Source: Aestuariibaculum sediminum (GTDB lineage: Bacteria > Bacteroidota > Bacteroidia > Flavobacteriales > Flavobacteriaceae). Taken from it: a DNA stretch of 64,000 bases. The stretch covers positions 1,038,552 to 1,102,551 of the forward strand of contig NZ_JACVXB010000001.1 in NCBI RefSeq assembly GCF_014596945.1. Direction: 5' to 3'. A program made the position numbers and the translations under genes. Position 1 is the first letter of the stretch. Every line of letters starts with the position of its first letter. Shown piece after piece: positions 56,121 to 63,917 of the stretch. The notes below the pieces were generated by a model. That model was not told where the DNA came from, ran no database searches, and was given only the letters and a program-made list of their open reading frames with translations.

Positions 56121-56477
56121 ATGATTATGAAGAAGTTTATTTTATCTCTGGCCTTTTTAGTAACTGTGGTTTCTTTTGGACAACAGAAAAGAGATTTAAA
56201 GTTTAACAAAGACACCAATTTAATAGAAGTAACTTACTATCATGACAATGGAGTGGTAAGCCAAACAGGCTTTTACACTACAGATGGTAAATTACAAGGG
56301 GAGTGGTTGAGCTTTAATGAAGAAGGCGAGAAAACAGTTTCTGGTAATTATGATAATGGGAAGAAAGTCGGCAAGTGGTTTTATTATTCTAATGAAACCG
56401 TAAAAGAAGTAGATTACAAGGCTAATGAAATAGCAAGTTTAAAGGAAACAGACGTTAAAAACGACAAAGGTCTTTAA
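56121..56477 (+). CDS. Small secreted MORN_2/YwqK-type protein
   Basis: A 118-residue protein with a signal peptide (MKKFILSLAFLVTVVSFGQ, beginning at the second ATG, 56127) and about three MORN_2-like units: VTYYHDNGVVSQTGFY, GEWLSFNEEGEKTVSGNYDNG and GKWFYYSNETVKEVDY. Small proteins of this type are abundant in marine flavobacteria, and the name antitoxin is only inherited. Its promoter carries the clearest 11-bp array of the window, so it probably responds to the same signal as the phosphate genes around it. It is a distant relative of the 451-residue repeat protein at 9.9 kb. Confidence 0.78.
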   Translation: MIMKKFILSLAFLVTVVSFGQQKRDLKFNKDTNLIEVTYYHDNGVVSQTGFYTTDGKLQGEWLSFNEEGEKTVSGNYDNGKKVGKWFYYSNETVKEVDYKANEIASLKETDVKNDKGL

Positions 56478-56497
56478 ACCGTGAATACTAAAAATAG

Positions 56498-56526
56498 AAA
56501 AGCATCCTAAATTAGGATGCTTTTTT
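56498..56526. terminator. Bidirectional terminator between small MORN gene and surface lipoprotein gene
   Basis: AGCATCCTAA and TTAGGATGCT arms, A-run before and T-run after, between convergent genes. Confidence 0.9.
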
Positions 56527-56549
56527 ATTTTCTTAGATTTTAGCTTTTA

Positions 56550-57743
56550 TTATTTGATCACTACGAAGCTTTGGTTAGCCCAAGCAAATACCGATAAATC
56601 AGCTCCAACACCAGCTTTAGTTGAAATCGTGTTGTCGGCTGTAACAGTAATACCATCTGTGATTTCTGTTACAGAACCATTAATATCACCACCTACTTTG
56701 TCTGTTCCAACATTTCCTTGTGCAACAGCATTTGTAATGGTTACCGTTCCATTACCTTTATCGTCGTTAGTGTCGATTCTGTTACCAAAAGATGCTGTAC
56801 CGTAAGCTGCAAATAAAATGTTGCTAATAGTGGCAACTGTCCCTCTTCTAATTTCAGCTCCAGCTTTTAAAGCTACATCAGGATTTAAATTTAAGATAGT
56901 AACATTTTTTAAAGAAGGCGTAGAAATAGGAGCAGCAGTAGGGTCTGAACTGTTGCTATCTCCTTCAATACCTCTTGGGTCCTCACTTGCAGCATCGAAA
57001 CCGTCGTTACGTACACCAAAAGCATTGTTTAAAGTTCCTGAGTAACCTTCTGTCCAATCGAACATGTCATCAGCGATATTCGCACAATAAACATTTGTTA
57101 CGTTAACAGTTCCTCCAAAGAATTCTACACCGTCATCATTTCCGTTGTTTACCACAATGTTATTTACAACTGTTCCATTACCAACTCCGAAAAATGAGAT
57201 TCCGTTAAATTCTTGCTCACCGTTAATTTTTGCACCAGTATATTCAGCGATTACATAGCTTAATTCTCCCGAATTGTCTGCATCATCAGTACCGCCGTAT
57301 AATAAACCAGCAACTTCAGATTGTACATCTACACCTTTGTTACTTCTGGCTTTTCCTGCAATAACTAAACCACCCCAGTCACCAGCTTTTGGTGAAGCAG
57401 CATCAGAAGTAAAGATAATTGGTTCTGTTGAAGTTCCTTTTGCAATTAATTTAGCACCTCTTTCAACTGCCAAAAACACATCAGTTCTTCCACTTTTAGC
57501 CTTAATTACAGTTCCTGGCTCAATAGTTAAAGTAGCACCTTCTTTTACGGTTAAAGAACTACTTAATGTATAATCAACAGACGCCAGTAAAGTAGCATCT
57601 TCAGTAATTTCTCCTTTTAATTCATTATCTGTGATAACGCCACCACCTGTACCTGGATCGATTGTTCTATTATCATCATCACTTGAACAAGAGAAAATTG
57701 AAGCAACAACGGCAACGATTAATAAGTTTTTTAAGTTTTTCAT
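56550..57743 (-). CDS. Surface lipoprotein with right-handed beta-helix-like repeats
   Basis: 397 residues from ATG 57743; the open frame extends upstream, but the signal peptide MKNLKNLLIVAVVASIFSC starts here. The lipobox cysteine is followed by SSDDDN, the acidic pattern that sends Bacteroidota lipoproteins to the cell surface. The body repeats short strands with conserved Asn/Gly/Val (LTVKEGATLTIEPGTVIKAK, then GISFFGVGNGTVVNN, GVEFFGGTVNVTNVY), as in parallel beta-helices. There is no enzyme motif I can name. It follows the TonB receptor gene on the same strand with its own promoter and probably works with it, for example as a ligand-binding partner. Confidence 0.72.
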   Translation of the reverse strand: MKNLKNLLIVAVVASIFSCSSDDDNRTIDPGTGGGVITDNELKGEITEDATLLASVDYTLSSSLTVKEGATLTIEPGTVIKAKSGRTDVFLAVERGAKLIAKGTSTEPIIFTSDAASPKAGDWGGLVIAGKARSNKGVDVQSEVAGLLYGGTDDADNSGELSYVIAEYTGAKINGEQEFNGISFFGVGNGTVVNNIVVNNGNDDGVEFFGGTVNVTNVYCANIADDMFDWTEGYSGTLNNAFGVRNDGFDAASEDPRGIEGDSNSSDPTAAPISTPSLKNVTILNLNPDVALKAGAEIRRGTVATISNILFAAYGTASFGNRIDTNDDKGNGTVTITNAVAQGNVGTDKVGGDINGSVTEITDGITVTADNTISTKAGVGADLSVFAWANQSFVVIK

Positions 57744-57785
57744 TTTGTTTCCTAATTTTTTTAGTTTCCTAGTATTTATTCTGCT

Positions 57786-57872
57786 GCAAATTAAAGTCAC
57801 AGGTTTAAATTTAGTTTGAAGCTAACATTAGTATTAGGTTAAGAAATCCATCTAATGTTAAGTTAATGTTTA
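57786..57872 (-). promoter_or_regulatory. Degenerate Pho-type promoter of the surface lipoprotein gene
   Basis: Minus-strand -7 TTAATTTGC (GCAAA from 57786). In phase: ATTA at +41 (57827) and GTTA at +52 (57838). A second 11-base pair, GTTA 57857 and GTTT 57868, lies further up, out of phase with the first. Weaker than the other promoters of the set. Confidence 0.45.
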
Positions 57873-57896
57873 TTATGACTTTAAGATATTTGTTAA

Positions 57897-57937
57897 AATA
57901 AAACCCCTCTATTATTATGACATATTAGAGGGGTAAT
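57897..57937 (-). terminator. Terminator of the TonB receptor gene
   Basis: ACCCCTCTA and TAGAGGGGT arms with a long loop; the minus strand then runs TTTTATTTT. 21 bases after the stop. Confidence 0.85.
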
Positions 57938-57957
57938 AGTTAAGTGTTATAACTAGA

Positions 57958-60729
57958 TTATAATTCGTAAGCTATTCCTACCGAGAAGGATGTTCCTCTT
58001 TTGTATGAATTCATTGTTAGCTTTTCTGGAATATCTCTGTATCTCTCAAAACTTGGGTTTAATATGTTTTTAGCATTGAATTTTACACCTAAGTTTTTGT
58101 TGAATTTGTGACTGAAAACAAAGTCTAATAAAGGCACACCTTTTTCTACAATGTTTTCTTTAAAGTTGGTTCCTATACTATAAACTTTATCGCTTTGGTA
58201 GTTGAATACTAAAGTAGACATGGTTTCTTTTTCGTTTACCTTGAATCGGTATGAAACGTCTGCGTTAATTGTAAAAGGAGCAGCGCCCTCTAAAGCCGAA
58301 CTATCGCCCGTATAGTTGAATAAAGTGTTTTCTGTGTTGAACTTAAGTTTTGTATTCATTAAAGTTGCATTACCACCCAAGGATAAATTTTGAGATTTGT
58401 CATCGTCAGATTCAACGGCGAATAAATCTACTTTTCCTTCTAATTCTAATCCAAATACTGTAGCATCACCAGAGTTATCAAAGGTAAAGTCTCTTTCAAT
58501 AGCCGAGTTTCTTTCTAAACGGTTAATAGAATTCTGAATTAATTTACCAAAAACACCAATAGATATTAATTCGCTCTTGTTAGGGAACATCTCGAATTTA
58601 AGTTCTCCATTATAGTTGTCTGAAGGTAATAGCGCAGGGTTACCACTCTCTTGATAATTAATCCCTTCGTAAGTAAACGGTGCTATTTCTTTAAACTGTG
58701 GATAGGTATACGACATGCTTCCCGATGCTCTTAAATTAATTTTATCGTTTAATTGATATTTTAAGTTAAGCGTAGGTAAAACATATTGTTTATCTAAAGC
58801 TATTTGGCTGTTGTTTGAGAATCCAGGGAAGCTGATGTTAGTGTCCCATTCTACATCCATTTTAATGTCTTCAGCGCGTAAACCAACATTGGCAGTAAAT
58901 TTGTCGCTAAAGTTATATACGGCATCAATGTAAGCTGCATGAATGGTTTTCGTGGCATCGTATAGTTGCGGTAAATATGTTTCAGGATCGTCGCTATTTC
59001 TTCCGCGAGATGTTTCTACGCCAAACACGTCATTGTCCAGATTGGTTTGGTTGAACGTTGCATCTAAATCATTGACATCAACAAAAGTTGTTCTAGGATT
59101 AGTAAAGTTGTGGTCAAAATAAATACCATCAAATTTTCTATCGGTAACACTACCGTTATAACCTAAGGTAATTTTTCCTTTGTTTTCATAGCGTTCTCCT
59201 AAATATCTAACTGCATTTAAGTTTCCAGCTATACTGTTTTCAAAAAGGTTACCGTAAAATCTACTGTTGTCTCTTACCGCATTTTGAGAAATTCTCGTTG
59301 TATTGGTATCGTTATTAATGATGAATGTATTTTTTCTTCGATCTGGCTCATCGTTGTAAATGGCGTTGTAACTTACAGCTGCGTTTACATCATAAGATTC
59401 ACCAAATTTATGTTCAGACATTAACTGATTAACAAAAAGTTTGTTTTGAATTTCGGTTTGTAATACAAGGTTAACTAACCTGTTATCGTCATCAGGTCTT
59501 CCTATGTCTGGAGTTGTTCCAAGGAAATCCTCAATTTTTTGAGAATTAGAATGAACGAATAAATGATTGTAACTTAATTTATGATTGTTGTTAATTTTGT
59601 ATGATAAGTTACCCATTAACATTTTTGAAGCATTGTAGCTGTAGGTTTTTGTATCGAAAATAGAACCAACGTTAAGCGAGCCATCATCATAAATATCTAC
59701 AATAGCATCAGAAGTTCCTTCTTGATATGCATATTTGTTGTCGAAAGAGCCAACTAAAAAGAAGCTAATATTGCTTTCATCAGATAATATAATTTTTCTA
59801 CCATAGTTTACAGACAGTCCCATATTAGGGTTAGCTGTTCCGGAATTTGGTGTAAAGCTATTGTCGAAACTGTATGTGTTAAGATTTCTAACCTTATGAT
59901 GTGTGTCAGGGTTTATACCAAACCAGTTGGCGCCATCAATGGTTTTAAAATCTTTAAAAGTAGTTTGTGTATTGGCACCAGACGAAAGGCTTACTTTAAA
60001 TAAAGACTTTTCACTGGTAGCTTTACTAACAATGTCAATGCTTGCTCCGGCAACATCAGAAGACATATAAGAAGAAAATGCTTTACCAATACCAACACTC
60101 TCTATAATATCTGAACTGAATAATGATAAATCTATATTTTTATTTCTAGGGTCGTTAGATGGTAAAGGAAGACCATTAAGTGTCGTCGAATTATATCGGT
60201 CTCCTAAACCTCTTACGTAAATTTTACTCGATCCTTCCTGCTTGTTAACACCAGTAACTTTTAAAGTAGCATCGGCAGCATCAGACACCGCTTTTTTACT
60301 CAACTCCTGAGCTCCAATAGCAGTTTTAATTTCAACCGCTTTTTTCTGCTCTAATAATAAAGCTGTTTCACTTTCACGTTTTGTAGTCGTGGTGATTACA
60401 ACTTCATCTAAAGAAGCGGCACTGGCACCCATAGGTACGTTAACTTCTGTTACTTTTCCGGCAACTACCGTTACAGGAATTTCCTGAGTTTCGTAACCTA
60501 CAAAACTAAATATTAAAGTGTAATTACCAGGTTGCATGTTATCCAGTTTGTATAACCCATCAAAATCTGATGTTGTACCTGTAGTGGTACCTTTAATGAT
60601 AACATTAGCAAAAGCTAAAGGTTCGTTATTGTATTCCTTATCGGTAAGTTTACCCACCACAGAACCAGTGGTTTGGGCAAAAGTTATTGTTGTTGCTAAA
60701 AGCATTAACAATAGGGCGAATTTTTTCAT
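57958..60729 (-). CDS. TonB-dependent outer-membrane receptor with N-terminal carboxypeptidase-regulatory domain
   Basis: A 923-residue TonB-dependent transporter without a SusD neighbour. Order: signal peptide (1-18), carboxypeptidase regulatory-like beta-sandwich (about 20-105, with SFVGYETQEIPV), TonB box region (LDEVVITTT, about 107-115), plug domain (about 120-240, SSKIYVRGLGDRYNSTTLNG), then a 22-strand barrel ending FSVGIAYEL. The GLGDRYNSTTLNG type of plug occurs in receptors for non-sugar ligands. Its promoter has the best-formed phased array in the region. The ligand could be a phosphorus compound such as a phosphoester or phosphate-bearing complex (inference). Confidence 0.87.
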   Translation of the reverse strand: MKKFALLLMLLATTITFAQTTGSVVGKLTDKEYNNEPLAFANVIIKGTTTGTTSDFDGLYKLDNMQPGNYTLIFSFVGYETQEIPVTVVAGKVTEVNVPMGASAASLDEVVITTTTKRESETALLLEQKKAVEIKTAIGAQELSKKAVSDAADATLKVTGVNKQEGSSKIYVRGLGDRYNSTTLNGLPLPSNDPRNKNIDLSLFSSDIIESVGIGKAFSSYMSSDVAGASIDIVSKATSEKSLFKVSLSSGANTQTTFKDFKTIDGANWFGINPDTHHKVRNLNTYSFDNSFTPNSGTANPNMGLSVNYGRKIILSDESNISFFLVGSFDNKYAYQEGTSDAIVDIYDDGSLNVGSIFDTKTYSYNASKMLMGNLSYKINNNHKLSYNHLFVHSNSQKIEDFLGTTPDIGRPDDDNRLVNLVLQTEIQNKLFVNQLMSEHKFGESYDVNAAVSYNAIYNDEPDRRKNTFIINNDTNTTRISQNAVRDNSRFYGNLFENSIAGNLNAVRYLGERYENKGKITLGYNGSVTDRKFDGIYFDHNFTNPRTTFVDVNDLDATFNQTNLDNDVFGVETSRGRNSDDPETYLPQLYDATKTIHAAYIDAVYNFSDKFTANVGLRAEDIKMDVEWDTNISFPGFSNNSQIALDKQYVLPTLNLKYQLNDKINLRASGSMSYTYPQFKEIAPFTYEGINYQESGNPALLPSDNYNGELKFEMFPNKSELISIGVFGKLIQNSINRLERNSAIERDFTFDNSGDATVFGLELEGKVDLFAVESDDDKSQNLSLGGNATLMNTKLKFNTENTLFNYTGDSSALEGAAPFTINADVSYRFKVNEKETMSTLVFNYQSDKVYSIGTNFKENIVEKGVPLLDFVFSHKFNKNLGVKFNAKNILNPSFERYRDIPEKLTMNSYKRGTSFSVGIAYEL

Positions 60730-60751
60730 AAATTTTAGTTTTTATCTAGGT

Positions 60752-60830
60752 GCAAAGAACGTTACACTATATGAACGGAGCGTTACCAGTACGTTAAACA
60801 ATAGTAATAATAGCGTTATGTTAATGTTAT
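60752..60830 (-). promoter_or_regulatory. Candidate Pho-type promoter of the TonB receptor, five phased units
   Basis: Minus-strand -7 GTTCTTTGC (GCAAA from 60752). Plus-strand units at +30, +41, +52, +63 and +74: GTTA 60782, GTTA 60793, GTAA 60804, GTTA 60815, GTTA 60826. Steps are exactly 11 bases. Confidence 0.68.
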
Positions 60831-60910
60831 GAGATTTAAGGTTGCTAAACGTTAATTTAACATTGGTAATTGGATTTGATTCTGTTTTGATTTGTCTTTC
60901 CTAATACAAT

Positions 60911-60942
60911 AAAAAAAGCCAGCAAACTTATGTTGCTGGCTT
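60911..60942 (-). terminator. Terminator after the stand-alone regulatory-domain gene
   Basis: AGCCAGCAA and TTGCTGGCT arms with a 7-base loop, A-run on the plus strand (T-run on the minus strand), 30 bases after the stop. Confidence 0.9.
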
Positions 60943-60971
60943 CATGTATAATTTAAAATTTACCTTTCTAA

Positions 60972-61358
60972 TTAATTGGATTGTGGTAAAGCTTTGTTGT
61001 CGTTATCTGCAGTTGCGGTTAACAGTGCAAGATCATCCAAAGAGATGGTACTTGCCGAAAGCGCTAATTTTAATTCTGTTGGTTCAAAAGGATCTACATG
61101 TACCTTAATTTCTTTGGTTTCGTAACCAACAAAACTACATACTAATGTGTAATCTCCAGATTTTAAATTTTCAAGTACAAACATTCCTGTTTGGTCGGTA
61201 TCAATTTTAGTTTCAGAACCTTTAATAGAAACACTTGCTAATACCAAAGGGGCATTTTCAACTTCGGCATCCATAATTTTGCCAAAAATTAAACCGGTAT
61301 CCTGTCCAAAAGATAGGCCCGAAATGAGTAAAGCAGCAAGAATAATAATTTGTTTCAT
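60972..61358 (-). CDS. Stand-alone carboxypeptidase-regulatory-like domain protein
   Basis: A 128-residue secreted protein with a signal peptide (about 1-18, ending SFGQ) followed by one carboxypeptidase regulatory-like beta-sandwich. It parallels the N-terminus of the adjacent TonB receptor: GxIxGKxxDxExxNxPL, VxIKG, and an almost shared YTLxxSFVGYETxEI. Where the receptor continues into the TonB box and plug, this protein has LDDLALLTATADND and stops. It looks like a detached receptor N-domain and not a truncated gene, because it has its own promoter with five phased units and its own terminator. It may be a soluble periplasmic partner or decoy. Confidence 0.75.
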   Translation of the reverse strand: MKQIIILAALLISGLSFGQDTGLIFGKIMDAEVENAPLVLASVSIKGSETKIDTDQTGMFVLENLKSGDYTLVCSFVGYETKEIKVHVDPFEPTELKLALSASTISLDDLALLTATADNDNKALPQSN

Positions 61359-61380
61359 TTTAATACTAAATATTTCCGCG

Positions 61381-61458
61381 GCAAAGTAACGTCTTAAATG
61401 TCAGGTTTGTGTTATTTTAAAGTGAAACATCTATTATTAAAATGTTACCTTAATGTTA
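61381..61458 (-). promoter_or_regulatory. Candidate Pho-type promoter of the stand-alone domain gene, five phased units
   Basis: Minus-strand -7 TTACTTTGC (GCAAA from 61381). Units at +30 GTTA (61411), +41 GTGA (61422), +52 ATTA (61433), +63 GTTA (61444), +74 GTTA (61455). Same architecture as the TonB receptor promoter. Confidence 0.68.
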
Positions 61459-61549
61459 ACATGCTTGATTGATGCGTGCTATTCCTTGTTCTTTTAAGCT
61501 TATAAATATTACTGAATTTAACTATCTTGCCAAGCATTAACACAACACT

Positions 61550-62890
61550 ATGAACTGGGAACAACTATTATCTTTAAAGCGTTTTGGCGATACGAATAAG
61601 CGATTAAGAAAAGAGCAGGACGAAACACGTTTAGGTTTTGAGGTCGATTACGACCGTATTATTTTTTCTTCAGAATTTAGAAGTCTGCAGGATAAAACTC
61701 AGGTCATTCCTTTGTCGGATACCGATTTTGTTCACACACGTTTAACGCACAGTTTGGAAGTAAGTGTTGTGGGACGTTCTCTAGGTCGCCTTGTTGGTAA
61801 AAAATTGTTAGAAAAGCATCCGCATTTAAAAACGGTTCATGGCTATCAGGCTAACGATTTTGGCGCCATTGTAGCAGCGGCAGCCTTAGCGCACGATATT
61901 GGTAACCCACCTTTCGGGCATTCGGGAGAAAAGGCGATTGGCGAATTTTTTAAAACCGGTAAAGGCCTGCAATATAAAGAGCAGCTAACCGCCAAAGAGT
62001 ATCAGGATTTGTGTGATTTTGAAGGTAATGCTAATGGCTTTAAAATCCTTACCGAAGATCGTGCCGGACGCAGTGGCGGACTCCGTTTAAGTTATGCCAC
62101 TTTAGGGGCGTTTACCAAATACCCGAAGGAATCTTTACCCAAAAAACCAACGAATCATATAGCCGATAAAAAATACGGTTTTTTTCAAAGCGAAAAAGAA
62201 GCCTATACCGATATAGCAAAGGAACTCGGACTCATTAAACGCAGTGAAACGAGTATTAGCTATGCGCGTCATCCACTAACGTTTTTGGTAGAAGCGGCCG
62301 ACGATATTTGTTACACGATTATCGATTTTGAAGATGGTATTAATCTGGGACTCATTCAGGAAGAATATGCTCTCGAATACCTGTCGAAAATTATTCGCGA
62401 CACCATTAAGCCCGATAATTATTATGCGCTCTCTACTAAAGAAGACCGTATTGGGTATTTGCGTGCTTTAGCCATTGGTTCATTAATTAATGAAGCTGTT
62501 GATATTTTCATGGAAAACGAGGAGGCGATATTAAATGGTGCGTTCGATTGTGCTTTATTAGATAAATGCAAATACGAGGCTCAAATAAACGATATTATTA
62601 AAATTAGTATCGAAAAAATTTACCAGTCTACCGAAGTTATCGATAAAGAAATTGCAGGTTATGGGGTTATAAATACCTTATTGGAAACCTATACCGATGC
62701 TGTAAATAATAGTTTTAATGGCACGGCATCCAATTACGATAAACTCATTTTAAAAGGTCTGCCAAAAAACCTGAAAATTAAAAGCGACAACCTTTATGTA
62801 AGACTGTCTAGTGTGTGTTATTACGTCTCCTTATTATCCGACAGTAAAGCGATTTTAGATTATAAAAAGATAAAAGGGATCAGTTTTTAA
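61550..62890 (+). CDS. dgt: dGTP triphosphohydrolase (dGTPase)
   Basis: A 446-residue HD-domain enzyme that hydrolyses dGTP (or other dNTPs) to the nucleoside and triphosphate. The metal site is intact: His67 in TRLTHSLEV, His115-Asp116 in AHDIGNPPFGHSGE and a later Asp in EAADDICYTIIDFEDGI. MNWEQLLSLKRFG and DRIIFSSEFRSLQDKTQV are typical of the Dgt family. The length equals the non-enteric type. It diverges from the phosphate cluster. Together with NrdAB and the dCMP deaminase it belongs to dNTP pool control. Confidence 0.92.
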   Translation: MNWEQLLSLKRFGDTNKRLRKEQDETRLGFEVDYDRIIFSSEFRSLQDKTQVIPLSDTDFVHTRLTHSLEVSVVGRSLGRLVGKKLLEKHPHLKTVHGYQANDFGAIVAAAALAHDIGNPPFGHSGEKAIGEFFKTGKGLQYKEQLTAKEYQDLCDFEGNANGFKILTEDRAGRSGGLRLSYATLGAFTKYPKESLPKKPTNHIADKKYGFFQSEKEAYTDIAKELGLIKRSETSISYARHPLTFLVEAADDICYTIIDFEDGINLGLIQEEYALEYLSKIIRDTIKPDNYYALSTKEDRIGYLRALAIGSLINEAVDIFMENEEAILNGAFDCALLDKCKYEAQINDIIKISIEKIYQSTEVIDKEIAGYGVINTLLETYTDAVNNSFNGTASNYDKLILKGLPKNLKIKSDNLYVRLSSVCYYVSLLSDSKAILDYKKIKGISF

Positions 62891-63019
62891 GCGCTGTGAT
62901 TGGGAATGAATTATCGTTTTATCCCTAATTCAACACGTTTAAAAATATTAAAATGAGATAGTTAAAAGAATACATATTAACTTTAAAGAACTGGACTAGT
63001 GCTTTTCATAGGAGCTATT

Positions 63020-63917
63020 GTTGGCAATAGTACTTTTATTCTAAATATTCGAATGATTCTGTGTAATTATAAACATCCTTGTTGAACACAGTTCTTTTAA
63101 TTGGTCTATTTTCATTATCATATTCAAGGTCAATAGTTTGGAGTTGGTTTCTCCAAGGAAAGTCTAATTTTTTAAAATTATTTTTTGAATATTTTAAACC
63201 CAAAATTAATCTAGTAAAATAGTCGTTAATATCCATGATGTGAGTGTCATCAGTAAAAATGGTTACCCCAGTTTTGTTGTCATAATCTAAATATTTAAGA
63301 CCATCATTGAATGAGGAAGAGTTTTTTACACCAATAATGTTGTTATTGGAATAGAGTATTTCTGTAGTTCCCTCAACTTGTTTTACAAAATTATTGGAGT
63401 CTACAAGATAGCGTTCGATTTCATTTGAATATGTCATTTCTCCCGTCGAGTTTAATGTCTGTTCGTAAGCTACTATTTTCTTTAGTCCATTTTCACTACT
63501 GTATTCAAATGATAACTGTAGAATGCCATCAAAATCTCCTTGAATTTCTTCGTCCCAATAACAGTCATTTATTTCACAGTCACAATAAGCTCTTACAATT
63601 TGATTATTCTCATATTCGATTTGGAATGTGGCGTTATTAATTACTTCTTCGCCTGACATATTTAATCTATTCTGGATGTTAATCGAAGTCAGACTATGCG
63701 TTGAGTTGTAGTTAAGGGTAAATGACCTAGTTGAATTTGGATGATGATTGTAATCAGGTCCTTGTGATATGGTTACTTTCTTTAAATATGTTGGGATAAT
63801 GTTTTCAATACTATTGTCTACGGAATCATTCGAACATGAATTCATTAGTATCATTAGAAAAGTAATTGCGATTATTAATTTGTTATTAATCATTTGTGTA
63901 TCAGTATTACTGCCAAC
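63020..63917. mobile_element. Possible single-gene cassette bounded by 15-bp imperfect inverted repeats
   Basis: GTTGGCAATAGTACT at 63020-63034 and the complement of GTTGGCAGTAATACT at 63903-63917 match at 13 of 15 positions in inverted orientation. The enclosed lipoprotein gene fills the element almost completely: its stop lies 2 bases inside the left end and its start 10 bases inside the right end. No transposase is encoded, so movement would need help in trans. I see no obvious target duplication. Confidence 0.4.
63036..63893 (-). CDS. Lipoprotein of unknown function
   Basis: 285 residues from ATG 63893 (MINNKLIIAITFLMILMNSC). The lipobox is MNSC, followed by SNDS, so it is lipidated and perhaps surface exposed. 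An in-frame start at 63974 would add 27 charged residues before the signal peptide and is unlikely. The body is a series of beta strands with regular YxxNN and DYDN motifs (FQIEYENNQIVRAY, ILYSNNNIIGV, LEYDNENRPI), reminiscent of Bacteroidota DUF4595/RHS-like strand repeats, but I cannot name a family. One cluster, CDCEINDC, could form disulfides. It is framed by inverted repeats. Confidence 0.7.
   Translation of the reverse strand: MINNKLIIAITFLMILMNSCSNDSVDNSIENIIPTYLKKVTISQGPDYNHHPNSTRSFTLNYNSTHSLTSINIQNRLNMSGEEVINNATFQIEYENNQIVRAYCDCEINDCYWDEEIQGDFDGILQLSFEYSSENGLKKIVAYEQTLNSTGEMTYSNEIERYLVDSNNFVKQVEGTTEILYSNNNIIGVKNSSSFNDGLKYLDYDNKTGVTIFTDDTHIMDINDYFTRLILGLKYSKNNFKKLDFPWRNQLQTIDLEYDNENRPIKRTVFNKDVYNYTESFEYLE

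Noticed and set aside
57274..57573. Open frames opposite real genes, such as the one opposite the surface lipoprotein
   Set aside because: They mirror the codon pattern of the real gene on the other strand and have no start context or homology.
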